This document shows positions 9,115 to 15,289 of a stretch of 15,920 nt of DNA, piece by piece. The notes beneath the pieces were generated by a model, which was not told the DNA's origin, ran no database searches, and saw only the letters and a program-made list of their open reading frames with translations. The stretch spans positions 1 to 15,920 of the forward strand of contig RFIK01000140.1 in the NCBI GenBank assembly GCA_003695605.1. Direction: 5' to 3'. The position numbers and the translations under genes were made by a program. Source of the DNA: Chlorobiota bacterium (GTDB taxonomy: Bacteria; Bacteroidota; Ignavibacteria; Kapaibacteriales; NICIL-2). Numbering within the stretch: position 1 is the stretch's first letter; each line of letters starts with the position of its first letter.

Positions 9115-9599
9115 CGTTTTCGTTTCGATGGTGAAACATGACGGAGAAGCTGGGTTGTCTCGATTGGGGTGGAAAGCACAATGCTCGTTTGGGTGCGTTG
9201 AACACCGCGCCACTGTTGAATTGTTGAAAGCAGTTCTTCGAGCGCAGCAGTATTGGTGACGCGGACTTTGAGAAGGTGCGATGCATCCCCCGTGATTGCA
9301 TGGCATTCGAGAATCGAAGGGACGCTCTTGCAGCGCTCGATGAATGCGGGAAAGTGTGAACTTCCCTCGACCCAGACGAACACGAACGCAGTGATGTCAA
9401 GCCCAAGAGCCGTTGGTGCAAGTCGTGCGTGGTAACCGGTGATAATCCCTTGCTGCTCTAACTTGCGGATGTGCTCACTCGTTGCAGTCACGGATAAACC
9501 AATGCGTTCTGCAAGTTCCGTCATGCTCAGGCGGGCATTTGCCTCGAGCAAGTGGCAGAGCAAACGGTCCGTCTCGGAAAGTTGATGATTTTTCTTCAA
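9111..9599 (-). CDS. Lrp/AsnC-family transcriptional regulator
   Basis: 162 residues with the standard Lrp/AsnC architecture: an N-terminal winged helix (LSETDRLLCHLLEANARLS, helix-turn-helix at about 26-46) and a C-terminal RAM ligand-binding domain (about 68-145) with the conserved glycine and aspartate in ITGDASHLL at 102-110. Such proteins form dimers to octamers and sense amino acids. The start is TTG at 9599: reading upstream, the frame has no ATG, GTG or other TTG before a stop at 9684-9686, and the next downstream ATG would cut into the helix-turn-helix. Translation is coupled to glnN by an ATGA overlap, so glutamine synthetase is the obvious regulatory target and glutamine or another amino acid a plausible ligand (inference). 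A palindrome lies just upstream. The C-terminus is basic (SKRKR). Confidence 0.92.
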   Translation of the reverse strand: MKKNHQLSETDRLLCHLLEANARLSMTELAERIGLSVTATSEHIRKLEQQGIITGYHARLAPTALGLDITAFVFVWVEGSSHFPAFIERCKSVPSILECHAITGDASHLLKVRVTNTAALEELLSTIQQWRGVQRTQTSIVLSTPIETTQLLRHVSPSKRKR

Positions 9600-9600
9600 T

Positions 9601-9618
9601 TTGCTGAATTTGTTGAAT
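9601..9618. repeat. tandem 9-nt direct repeat overlapping the palindrome
   Basis: TTGCTGAAT at 9601-9609 is followed immediately by TTGTTGAAT at 9610-9618, identical at eight of nine positions. The second copy contains the left arm of the palindrome at 9612-9626, so three similar half-sites stand side by side. This could provide cooperative binding for an oligomeric regulator, or it may be chance in a short AT-rich stretch. Confidence 0.4.
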
Positions 9619-9626
9619 TCTTCAAC
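9612..9626. promoter_or_regulatory. 15-bp palindrome between divergent genes, candidate Lrp-type operator
   Basis: GTTGAA-TTC-TTCAAC is a perfect 6+6 inverted repeat with a three-base centre, lying 13-27 nt upstream of the regulator's TTG start and 33 nt upstream of the transglycosylase ATG. Fifteen base pairs with an AT-rich centre is the usual size and style of Lrp/AsnC sites, and autoregulation is common in the family. Binding here could affect both divergent genes, since only 59 nt separate them. The assignment is inference from symmetry and position. Confidence 0.45.
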
Positions 9627-9658
9627 TGTTGGCGGCGAAAATACGAAAAGATTGAACG

Positions 9659-10357
9659 ATGCGTACCGTTTTCGTTTGGACTGTCAAAATATGTCTTGTA
9701 TGGCTCACAGTCACTGGCTTGTGGGTGTTACTGTATGCATTCGTACGGCCGCCAATTACCACGGTCATGATTGCGAATCTTCTCGGCGACGTGCTCGATG
9801 GTGGCGCGTGGAATGGGGTCGAGAAGCGTTGGGTGCCGCTTGAGGAAATTTCGCCGGCTATGGTACGTGCAGTGATCGCTGCCGAGGATACACGATTTTT
9901 CGAGCATCATGGGTTTGATTGGGATGCAATTGAACAAGCGCGACAGCTCAACGAACGCTACCGGGGGCGCCGACTCTACGGTGCAAGCACAATCTCGATG
10001 CAGACGGCAAAAAATGTCTTTCTCTGGAATGGACGCACGTACATTCGGAAGCTGCTCGAGGCATACTTCACCGTGCTTATTGAAGCGCTGTGGGGCAAAC
10101 GTCGGATCATGGAAGTATACCTCAACGTCGTAGAGTTTGCCCCAGGTGTCTATGGCGTCGAGGCTGCTGCAACTCGGTATTGGAAGAAGTCTGCCCGTCA
10201 GCTTAGTGCATCGGAAGCAGCGTTGATGGCTGCCGTACTACCGAATCCACGCCGCTGGCGCTTCTGGCAGCCGACTGGCTACATTCGGAAGCGGCAAGCT
10301 ATCATACTCGCACGAATGGAACAAATACCAATTCCTCACCAATGGTACGTGCACTAA
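9659..10357 (+). CDS. mtgA: monofunctional biosynthetic peptidoglycan transglycosylase
   Basis: 232 residues, the normal MtgA length, with one N-terminal membrane helix at about 8-28 and a periplasmic GT51 domain. It polymerises lipid II into glycan strands and has no transpeptidase domain. The GT51 motifs are present in order: AAEDTRFFEHHGFD with the catalytic glutamate E76, GASTISMQTAKN at 108-119, RKLLEAYFT at 130-138, RIMEVYLNVVEF at 149-160 with the second glutamate E152, and SEAALMAAVLPNPRRW at 185-200. The gene is divergent from the Lrp-type regulator across 59 nt and is followed on the same strand by a metallo-hydrolase and a small membrane protein with short gaps, so these three may form an operon. 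Confidence 0.95.
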   Translation: MRTVFVWTVKICLVWLTVTGLWVLLYAFVRPPITTVMIANLLGDVLDGGAWNGVEKRWVPLEEISPAMVRAVIAAEDTRFFEHHGFDWDAIEQARQLNERYRGRRLYGASTISMQTAKNVFLWNGRTYIRKLLEAYFTVLIEALWGKRRIMEVYLNVVEFAPGVYGVEAAATRYWKKSARQLSASEAALMAAVLPNPRRWRFWQPTGYIRKRQAIILARMEQIPIPHQWYVH

Positions 10358-10388
10358 TTTTGTGTGTGCACTTCTCGGTTCAAACGCA

Positions 10389-11081
10389 ATGACATTTACG
10401 TACTACGGTCACTCGTGTTTCGCAGTTGAGTTGCCAAGCGGAGAGCGGCTCGTCTTCGATCCGTTCATCACACCGAATCCACTGGCAGCTGGAATCGCAC
10501 TGGAGAGCATACAGGCCGATTACATCTTGCTCTCACATGGTCATGCCGACCACGTTGCCGATGCTGTTGCTTTAGCCAAGACGACAGGGGCACTTGTCAT
10601 TTGCGCATGGGAGATTTCCGAGTGGCTTGGCAAACAGGGTGTGCGCAACGTTCGACCGATGAATACTGGCGGGACCTGGCATGCTCCGTTTGGGACGGTT
10701 CAGTGCGTTGTGGCGCAGCATTCGAGCAGCCTACCCGATGGGACGTACGGGGGTAACCCGATGGGGTTCGTTGTCGCAACGACGGCTGGCACGTTCTACT
10801 ATGCAGGTGATACTGCATTGACGCTCGATATGCAACTTATTCCACGCAGATCTACGCTTGATGCTGCTATACTTCCAGTCGGCGATAATTTTACCATGGG
10901 CGTCGAAGATGCTATCGTTGCAGCTGAGCTGCTTCGGTGCTCCAATATCATCGGAGTGCATTTCGATACGTTCGAGCTGATTCGGATTGACCACGATGCG
11001 GCGATCAAAGCATTTGCTGCCCGCGGTCTGACGTTGCGACTCCCAGCAGTCGGTGCGAGTATTCCGCTCCGGCTGGAATAG
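10389..11081 (+). CDS. UPF0173-type metal-dependent hydrolase (metallo-beta-lactamase fold)
   Basis: 230 residues from ATG 10389, matching this UPF0173/YtkL-like family. The N-terminus TYYGHSCFAVE is characteristic, followed by a DPFITPNPL segment, the metal-binding HGHADH at 50-55, GGNPMGFVV, AGDTALT, LPVGDNFTMG and a late GVHFDTFE. These fit a one- or two-metal hydrolase of the MBL superfamily; the substrate of the family is not established. The frame opens at a GTG at 10362, but the extra nine residues do not resemble the family and the GHSC motif sits at the expected distance only from the ATG at 10389. No Shine-Dalgarno is visible. It lies 31 nt after the transglycosylase stop and 24 nt before the next gene. 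Confidence 0.92.
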   Translation: MTFTYYGHSCFAVELPSGERLVFDPFITPNPLAAGIALESIQADYILLSHGHADHVADAVALAKTTGALVICAWEISEWLGKQGVRNVRPMNTGGTWHAPFGTVQCVVAQHSSSLPDGTYGGNPMGFVVATTAGTFYYAGDTALTLDMQLIPRRSTLDAAILPVGDNFTMGVEDAIVAAELLRCSNIIGVHFDTFELIRIDHDAAIKAFAARGLTLRLPAVGASIPLRLE

Positions 11082-11105
11082 GTTTCACTGTTACCTGGAG
11101 ATGCC

Positions 11106-11318
11106 ATGAAGGCGAACATGGGTGGGCTCGACCGTGGCCTGCGGATTGTAATTGCGATCATCATCGCGGGTCTGTTGCTCACAGGCACAGTCACCGGAAC
11201 GTGGGCGATTATCCTGGGCATTGTGGCTGTATTGTTCTTGCTGACAAGCTTTATGAGTTTCTGCCCAGTGTATGCTCTCTTCGGTATGAGCACACGGAAA
11301 GTCAAACAAAACGAGTAA
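11106..11318 (+). CDS. small DUF2892-like (YgaP-type) inner-membrane protein
   Basis: 70 residues with two hydrophobic helices (about 12-27 and 32-50), a conserved LDRGLRI start, and an FCPVYALFG motif before a basic tail (STRKVKQNE). This matches the DUF2892 membrane domain found alone or at the C-terminus of YgaP-type rhodaneses. Function is unknown; the family often sits near sulfur-handling genes, and an exported rhodanese-fold protein does lie 900 nt downstream, though in a different apparent unit. GGAG at 11097-11100 is five bases before the ATG. Probably the last gene of the mtgA-hydrolase unit. Confidence 0.85.
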   Translation: MKANMGGLDRGLRIVIAIIIAGLLLTGTVTGTWAIILGIVAVLFLLTSFMSFCPVYALFGMSTRKVKQNE

Positions 11319-11345
11319 TCATCCGTTTACGGTGCTCATAGTTGG

Positions 11346-11397
11346 CATAGCAGAGCGTCCCACCGGCGAACGTGAAAGGTGAGGGTGCACTGCTATG
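11346..11397 (+). other. long intergenic hairpin (about 18 bp stem)
   Basis: CATAGCAG at 11346-11353 is the exact reverse complement of CTGCTATG at 11390-11397. Inside these arms, after one A/A mismatch, six further pairs form (two G-U wobbles), then a bulged A and four more pairs (CACC with GGTG), leaving a 13-nt loop at 11365-11377. No T run follows on either strand, so it is not a standard terminator. It lies in the 159-nt gap between the DUF2892-like gene and the FKBP gene and may be part of a structured 5' leader. Confidence 0.6.
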
Positions 11398-11415
11398 TCG
11401 CCTCGAACGATGAAG

Positions 11416-11453
11416 CACTGGCACCTATGCATGGTCGCCGGAGTGTTTTTTTT
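11416..11453 (+). terminator. terminator-like hairpin followed by T8, possible attenuator before the FKBP gene
   Basis: CACT, GGC and ACC at 11416-11425 pair with GGT, GCC and AGTG at 11433-11445, with a 7-nt loop, a bulged C and a two-base GG bulge. Eight T follow immediately (11446-11453). The stem is imperfect but the T run position is right. It ends 24 nt before the FKBP start codon and 11 nt before its AAAGG, leaving no room for a promoter after it. It is therefore either read through or conditional. Confidence 0.4.
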
Positions 11454-11477
11454 CACCATTTCTCAAAGGTTCCTCCG

Positions 11478-12212
11478 ATGAATTGTTCACTGTCGATTGC
11501 ACTTGCAGTGGCACTTGCTGCAGGTAGTCTCCTGGCCCAGCCAGTCCAAAAAAAAAGCGCTGCACCACAGCCAGCACCATCTACGGTCCACCTGCGTGAC
11601 TTTGCCGATAGCTTGAGTTACGCGCTCGGCATGAACATCATGCAGATGGTCAAGGACCAACAATTCCCCCTTCGCCGGGATATTCTCCAGCAGGCGATCG
11701 CTGATGCGTTCGAGGGCAAGCGTCTTGCGCTTGCAGAGCAAGATGTTGTGGAGGTCTTCCAGCGCTACCAGCAGCAAAAACAAGCAGAACAGCAAGCCAA
11801 ACAGGCCCAACAAGCAGCGAAAAACCGCGCGGAAGGCAAAAAATTTCTTGAGGAAAATGCCAAGCGGACTGGTGTCAAAACCACTGCGAGTGGTCTCCAG
11901 TACGAGGTAATCGTGCAGGGCAATGGCCCGAAGCCGTCCGGTCCGAAAGCAAAAGTCAAGGTGCACTATCGCGGCACGTTACTCGATGGCACTGAATTCG
12001 ATAGTTCCTACAAGCGCGGTGAACCTGCAGAGTTCGAGCTTGACCAAGTCATCAAAGGCTGGAGCGAAGCAGTGCAGTTGATGACAGTCGGCTCAAAGTA
12101 CAAGTTCTACCTCCCGCCTGACCTTGCCTACGGCGATCGCGAGGTTGGCGGTGGAGTTATTCCTCCGGGTTCGACGTTGATCTTCGAAGTTGAATTGCTC
12201 GAAACGAACTAA
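11478..12212 (+). CDS. exported FKBP-type peptidyl-prolyl isomerase (FkpA/Mip-like)
   Basis: 244 residues. A signal peptide (about 1-20, SLLA|QP) sends it to the periplasm; there is no lipobox. Residues 36-130 resemble the FKBP N-terminal dimerisation domain (DFADSLSYALGMNI at 41-54) followed by a Q/A/K-rich helix at about 95-120. Residues 145-244 are an FKBP domain with the binding-pocket residues Y164, F174, D175, V191-I192, W195, Y218, I228 and F236. It catalyses proline cis-trans isomerisation and acts as a folding helper for envelope proteins. AAAGG at 11465-11469 is eight bases before the ATG at 11478, so I reject an upstream GTG at 11379. A run of nine A at 11548-11556 lies just after the signal peptide; the frame is intact. 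The rhodanese-like gene follows after eight bases. Confidence 0.94.
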   Translation: MNCSLSIALAVALAAGSLLAQPVQKKSAAPQPAPSTVHLRDFADSLSYALGMNIMQMVKDQQFPLRRDILQQAIADAFEGKRLALAEQDVVEVFQRYQQQKQAEQQAKQAQQAAKNRAEGKKFLEENAKRTGVKTTASGLQYEVIVQGNGPKPSGPKAKVKVHYRGTLLDGTEFDSSYKRGEPAEFELDQVIKGWSEAVQLMTVGSKYKFYLPPDLAYGDREVGGGVIPPGSTLIFEVELLETN

Positions 12213-12220
12213 AGTAGAGG

Positions 12221-12703
12221 ATGCACACGATTCTATGCATTGCCCTGCTGCTTCCTGTGGTGGGGACACTCGCGTTCGCTCAAACGAGCGGTGCGAAGGT
12301 GTCCTCATCACAACAGAAGCAGAGAACGAAGGAGCCCAAAATCATTTACCATTTCCCGTATGCAGAGGACGTACCTGAGTTTGCATTTCTGCCGAGTGAG
12401 CTCGAGCAGGTCATCGCGCTCGATACAGCGCTCGTTCTGATTGATGTCCGGAGCCCCACGGAATTTGCAGAAGGGCACATCGCCGGGTCACGCAATATCC
12501 CAGCAGACGATGTTACCAAGCGTATCGCTGAACTTCAGGTGATGCAGAACGCTCAGCGCAACATTGTCCTGATTTCGCGTGATGGGAAGGATGCATATCG
12601 CATCCTCAAACGTCTGCTACGTCAGAAGATCGATCGTGTATGGTTCCTCCACGGTGGTATCGAAGCGTGGACAAAGTCCGGAAGAACGCTGAGCACTCAC
12701 TAA
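12221..12703 (+). CDS. exported rhodanese-fold protein lacking the catalytic cysteine
   Basis: 160 residues: signal peptide about 1-20 (AFA|QT), a low-complexity linker to about 40, then one rhodanese domain (about 57-155) with LIDVRSPTEFAEGHIAGSRN at 73-92 and a final WFLHGGIEAW at 141-150. In active rhodaneses the loop after the central strand begins with the cysteine that carries the sulfur; here that loop reads ISRDGKD, with S119 in the cysteine position. The only cysteine (C6) is in the signal peptide, so the mature protein cannot form a persulfide. I infer a binding or structural role. It begins eight bases after the FKBP stop and is surely co-transcribed. GAGG touches the ATG directly, so the ribosome site is poorly spaced and coupling to the upstream gene is likely. 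Confidence 0.88.
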   Translation: MHTILCIALLLPVVGTLAFAQTSGAKVSSSQQKQRTKEPKIIYHFPYAEDVPEFAFLPSELEQVIALDTALVLIDVRSPTEFAEGHIAGSRNIPADDVTKRIAELQVMQNAQRNIVLISRDGKDAYRILKRLLRQKIDRVWFLHGGIEAWTKSGRTLSTH

Positions 12704-12723
12704 TCATCCAGTCAGTCGTTCTG

Positions 12724-13929
12724 CTATGAGGACATGAGTATCGGTGCACTGGAGCGTTCAGTTTGAGGAGCAACGCTCTGATACTCCAGTGTGAGGACTG
12801 TGATATCATCAGGGATGTGCTCAGCAAGCCAGAGCGATGAAAGCTCAGCGATCAGTGCTGAAGGGAGAGCAGTACCATGGTGTGACAGTGCGCGACGAAT
12901 GACCTGATGCCACACGTCTTCCTGCACAGCTAAGTCGCCAGAGAGTGCATCGAGAATGCCATCGGTATAGAACAGAACACGATCGCAAACACTCAACTGT
13001 ACCTCGACACTTTGGTATGTACTCGTTTCCAGTGCACCGAGCGGCATTCCGTGCGGCAGCGATAGCTGTCGGATGTCGCCATCAGCACTGATGCAGAACG
13101 GATCGGCGTGCGCAGCATTGGAGATCTCGAGGATCCCCGTTTTCGGATCGAAGATGGCCGCAATCACTGTGACGAAGTACGCCTGAGGGTTATTCGATGC
13201 CAAGACGCGGTTCGTTGCTGCAAGCGCTTCGGTAATCGTGCTGCCGTGCTCGATGTGGGAGCGTAGCAATGTCTTCGTCATTGCCATCAGGAGCGCGGCA
13301 CTGATTCCTTTGCCAGAGACATCGCCGATACAGACAGCAAGCCTGTCGTCGGGCATGAGCCAGTGATCGTAAAAGTCGCCTGCAACGTGACGGGCAGGCA
13401 TCAACAGCGCCGCTACGCTTACATTTCGGCATCTGCTCGAGTCCAGAGGCAGCGGCAGCATCTGCCGCTGGATGCCGGCAGCGATAGCAAGCTCTCGTTC
13501 GTACTGCTCGAGCTTATCCCGCACCTGCAGTTGACGGTCAAGCTGGCTGTAGCGCTCCAACGCTGCAAGGAGCGACGATTCGAGTTCTTCGAGCGTGGGT
13601 GGTTTGATGATGTAATCGCTCGCACCGGCACGGATTGCTTCGATGATGGCTCCGCTATCGCTGCGGCCAGAGAGCACAACGATCTGGAGGAGAGGGAAGC
13701 GACTTCTGCATCGCCGAATCAGTTCAAGCCCATCCATCGTTGGCATTGCCAGATCCGTCAGCAGTGCTGCAGTGCTTGGGTGCTGCTCCAGCAGTGCAAG
13801 CGCTTCCTGGCCACTCGTGGCATGGAGGATGCCGAGGTGGTGTTGTTCGGCGACAGGCTCGAGTGCCAGTTCGACAAGGCTTAAGAATTCGCTGCTATCA
13901 TCAACGACGAGAACGAAGCGCTTGTTCAT
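12724..13929 (-). CDS. response regulator with PP2C-type (SpoIIE/RsbU) serine phosphatase output
   Basis: 401 residues. The receiver domain (1-120) has D10-D11, phospho-acceptor D59 in LLTDLAMPTMDG, S87 and K109. A helical linker (about 115-155) leads to AAGIQRQMLP at 150-159, the usual entry to a SpoIIE-type phosphatase. Metal-binding aspartates are all present: AGDFYD (D185), IGDVSGKG (D203), YTDGILDA (D323) and PDDITVLT (D375), so it should be active. Such proteins dephosphorylate anti-sigma antagonists in partner-switching pathways; no such partner is seen here. The frame is open to 14121, but the residues before M65 do not look like protein and the receiver starts naturally at ATG 13929. 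No Shine-Dalgarno is visible. Its end faces the rhodanese gene at 20 nt. Confidence 0.94.
   Translation of the reverse strand: MNKRFVLVVDDSSEFLSLVELALEPVAEQHHLGILHATSGQEALALLEQHPSTAALLTDLAMPTMDGLELIRRCRSRFPLLQIVVLSGRSDSGAIIEAIRAGASDYIIKPPTLEELESSLLAALERYSQLDRQLQVRDKLEQYERELAIAAGIQRQMLPLPLDSSRCRNVSVAALLMPARHVAGDFYDHWLMPDDRLAVCIGDVSGKGISAALLMAMTKTLLRSHIEHGSTITEALAATNRVLASNNPQAYFVTVIAAIFDPKTGILEISNAAHADPFCISADGDIRQLSLPHGMPLGALETSTYQSVEVQLSVCDRVLFYTDGILDALSGDLAVQEDVWHQVIRRALSHHGTALPSALIAELSSLWLAEHIPDDITVLTLEYQSVAPQTERSSAPILMSS
12747..12791. repeat. inverted repeats at the convergent 3' ends
   Basis: CACTGGAG at 12747-12754 is the reverse complement of CTCCAGTG at 12784-12791, and nested inside is GAGCGTT at 12752-12758 with AACGCTC at 12772-12778. 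The two share bases, so only one full form exists at a time, or a 12-bp stem with an 8-nt bulge. It lies in the last codons of the phosphatase gene and about 45 nt past the rhodanese stop. No T run accompanies it, so termination is only a possibility. Confidence 0.3.
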
Positions 13930-14072
13930 CACGTGCGTGAAGTTATGGTTACGCAAATATCCGATGCAGCCAGTTCGACGCCTGCAGCACTTGGTGGCTA
14001 TGCTTGTGATGCGGAAGGCACGGCAGAGTCGGCGTATTTTTGAGCGACGTTGATAATCAGCGAGCAACAAAC
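13930..14072. promoter_or_regulatory. divergent promoter region between the phosphatase and DoxX-like genes
   Basis: This 143-nt gap separates two divergent starts and must contain both promoters. On the plus strand TATTTTTG at 14035-14042 matches the Bacteroidetes-type -7 consensus TAnnTTTG exactly, but the nearest suitable upstream TTG (14004) is too far away, so the promoter call is weak. On the minus strand GATATTTG (13961 down to 13954) is one base off the same motif. No palindrome or gene-like frame is evident. Confidence 0.25.
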
Positions 14073-14540
14073 ATGCGCGCAGTGCTGGCACATCCAGCCT
14101 TTGGGCTTCTGGCACGAGCAATCGTCGGCGGCATTTTCGTCATGTACGCGGTTGATAAGGTTGCTGCGCCGGCAGACTTTGCTCTCAACATCGAGCGCTA
14201 TCAGCTCGTACCGCTCGCACTAGTGAATCTGCTGGCGATCGTTTTGCCGTGGCTTGAGCTCGTGGTGGGCTTGTGCCTGCTCTTCGGGATACGGCTTCGC
14301 ACCAATGCAGTGCTTGCCGCGCTGATGCTCGTTGTGTTTATCGGTGCGATCGGCTCTGCTATGGCACGAGGGCTGGAGATCAACTGCGGATGTTCTGCTC
14401 GTAGCGAAACGGTTGGGTGGGGAAAAATTGCGGAGGATGCCGCATACTTGCTCTTGACACTGCGTATTGCGGTCAAACCTGATCGTGTTCTCACGCTCGA
14501 AATCCAACAAGGGACTGCTCCCGGTGTAGTCGCTCGATGA
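14073..14540 (+). CDS. DoxX/MauE-like integral membrane protein
   Basis: 155 residues with four predicted membrane helices (about 10-27, 46-70, 76-98 and 120-135). The pattern of AIVGGIFVMYAVDKVAAPADF, ERYQLVP, LVNLLAIVLPWLELVVG and the CGC pair (C105, C107) after the third helix matches the MauE/DoxX membrane family, in which such cysteines suggest thiol or quinone-linked redox work; the reaction here is unknown. Start choice: a TTG at 14040 would add 11 polar residues with no family resemblance, whereas ATG 14073 gives the usual short N-terminus, so I prefer the latter. The stop overlaps the next gene as ATGA. The adjacent exported protein and purC on the same strand probably share its transcript. 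Confidence 0.85.
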   Translation: MRAVLAHPAFGLLARAIVGGIFVMYAVDKVAAPADFALNIERYQLVPLALVNLLAIVLPWLELVVGLCLLFGIRLRTNAVLAALMLVVFIGAIGSAMARGLEINCGCSARSETVGWGKIAEDAAYLLLTLRIAVKPDRVLTLEIQQGTAPGVVAR

Positions 14541-15289
14541 AGGTCTGGGTAGCTGCGTGCGCGTTGTTCCTTCTTCGCAGTTTGCTCCTTGCACAAGGGA
14601 GCGCTGGTGAGTTGGCGCTCTACGAATCTCAGCGCATCGTGGAGATGCCGACCGCAGGTGTGCTGCCGCGCGGTGGAATGCTCGTGCGCGTCATTGCCTT
14701 TGAGCAAGGAGGGGTGCTGCTCGAAGCGGTCGCTTCACCACTGGCTCGACTCCAGCTTGGTCTGGGCTATAGCGGTACTGGCGTTATTGGTTCGAACGCT
14801 ATCGGCTGGCAAGGCACGCCAGCGGTTCACCTGCGATGGCGCGTCATCGAAGAATCGCTTGCATTTCCTGCGGTGGCGCTCGGCGTAGAAACGCTCGGGC
14901 GGGGTGCGACGAGGGGAACAACCTTTGCCACGCCTGCAGCAGGAGCATTCTTGGCACTGAGCAAGCAGTTCCGATGGGCGCTCGGCGGTGTTGCACTCCA
15001 CGGCGGCGTAGGGTACGGACTCGATCTCCGCTTCAATGGTACGTCGCCGAATGCATGGGTGGGGATAGAGCAATCGCTCGGTCGCTCGGTTTCGGCAAAC
15101 ATTGAACTCAACCCACGCTCACTAGAGGAGCGCATGCCACTCTTGCTCAACGTTGCTGTTCGGTGGTCGGTGCTCCGCGGCGCAACGCTCGAATTTTACC
15201 TCCGCGATGTGCTTGCACATACTGCCCCCCAGCCGATACGCACGCTCGGCGCCGAAATGATCGCACAACTTTCTCAGGTACTCTGGTGA
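14537..15289 (+). CDS. exported strand-rich protein of unknown function, possibly outer-membrane
   Basis: 250 residues. A signal peptide (about 1-19, LLLA|QG) is followed by PTAGVLPRGGMLVRVIAFEQ, then alternating hydrophobic stretches rich in glycine such as LQLGLGYSGTGVIGS, AVHLRWRVIEES and VALHGGVGYGL. The alternation, the many glycine and aromatic turns and the lack of charged helices suggest a beta-barrel or similar outer-membrane fold. I do not recognise a named family with certainty, although similar exported proteins exist in Ignavibacteria-like genomes as far as I recall. The last residue is tryptophan rather than the usual terminal phenylalanine of barrel proteins. Both ends overlap neighbours: ATGA with the DoxX-like gene and TGATG with purC. 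Function remains open. Confidence 0.75.
   Translation: MKVWVAACALFLLRSLLLAQGSAGELALYESQRIVEMPTAGVLPRGGMLVRVIAFEQGGVLLEAVASPLARLQLGLGYSGTGVIGSNAIGWQGTPAVHLRWRVIEESLAFPAVALGVETLGRGATRGTTFATPAAGAFLALSKQFRWALGGVALHGGVGYGLDLRFNGTSPNAWVGIEQSLGRSVSANIELNPRSLEERMPLLLNVAVRWSVLRGATLEFYLRDVLAHTAPQPIRTLGAEMIAQLSQVLW

Noticed and set aside
9115..9306. 64-codon N-terminal extension of glutamine synthetase
   Set aside because: It lies wholly inside the regulator gene in another frame, has atypical composition for GSIII, and the ATGA overlap at 9111-9114 gives a better start with normal family length.
11379..11477. Earlier GTG start for the FKBP gene
   Set aside because: It would run through the hairpin and T8 region and bury the signal peptide; the ATG at 11478 has AAAGG at a good distance.
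13930..14121. Upstream extension of the response regulator/phosphatase
   Set aside because: Residues are arginine- and cysteine-rich, overlap the divergent DoxX-like gene, and the receiver domain begins directly at ATG 13929.
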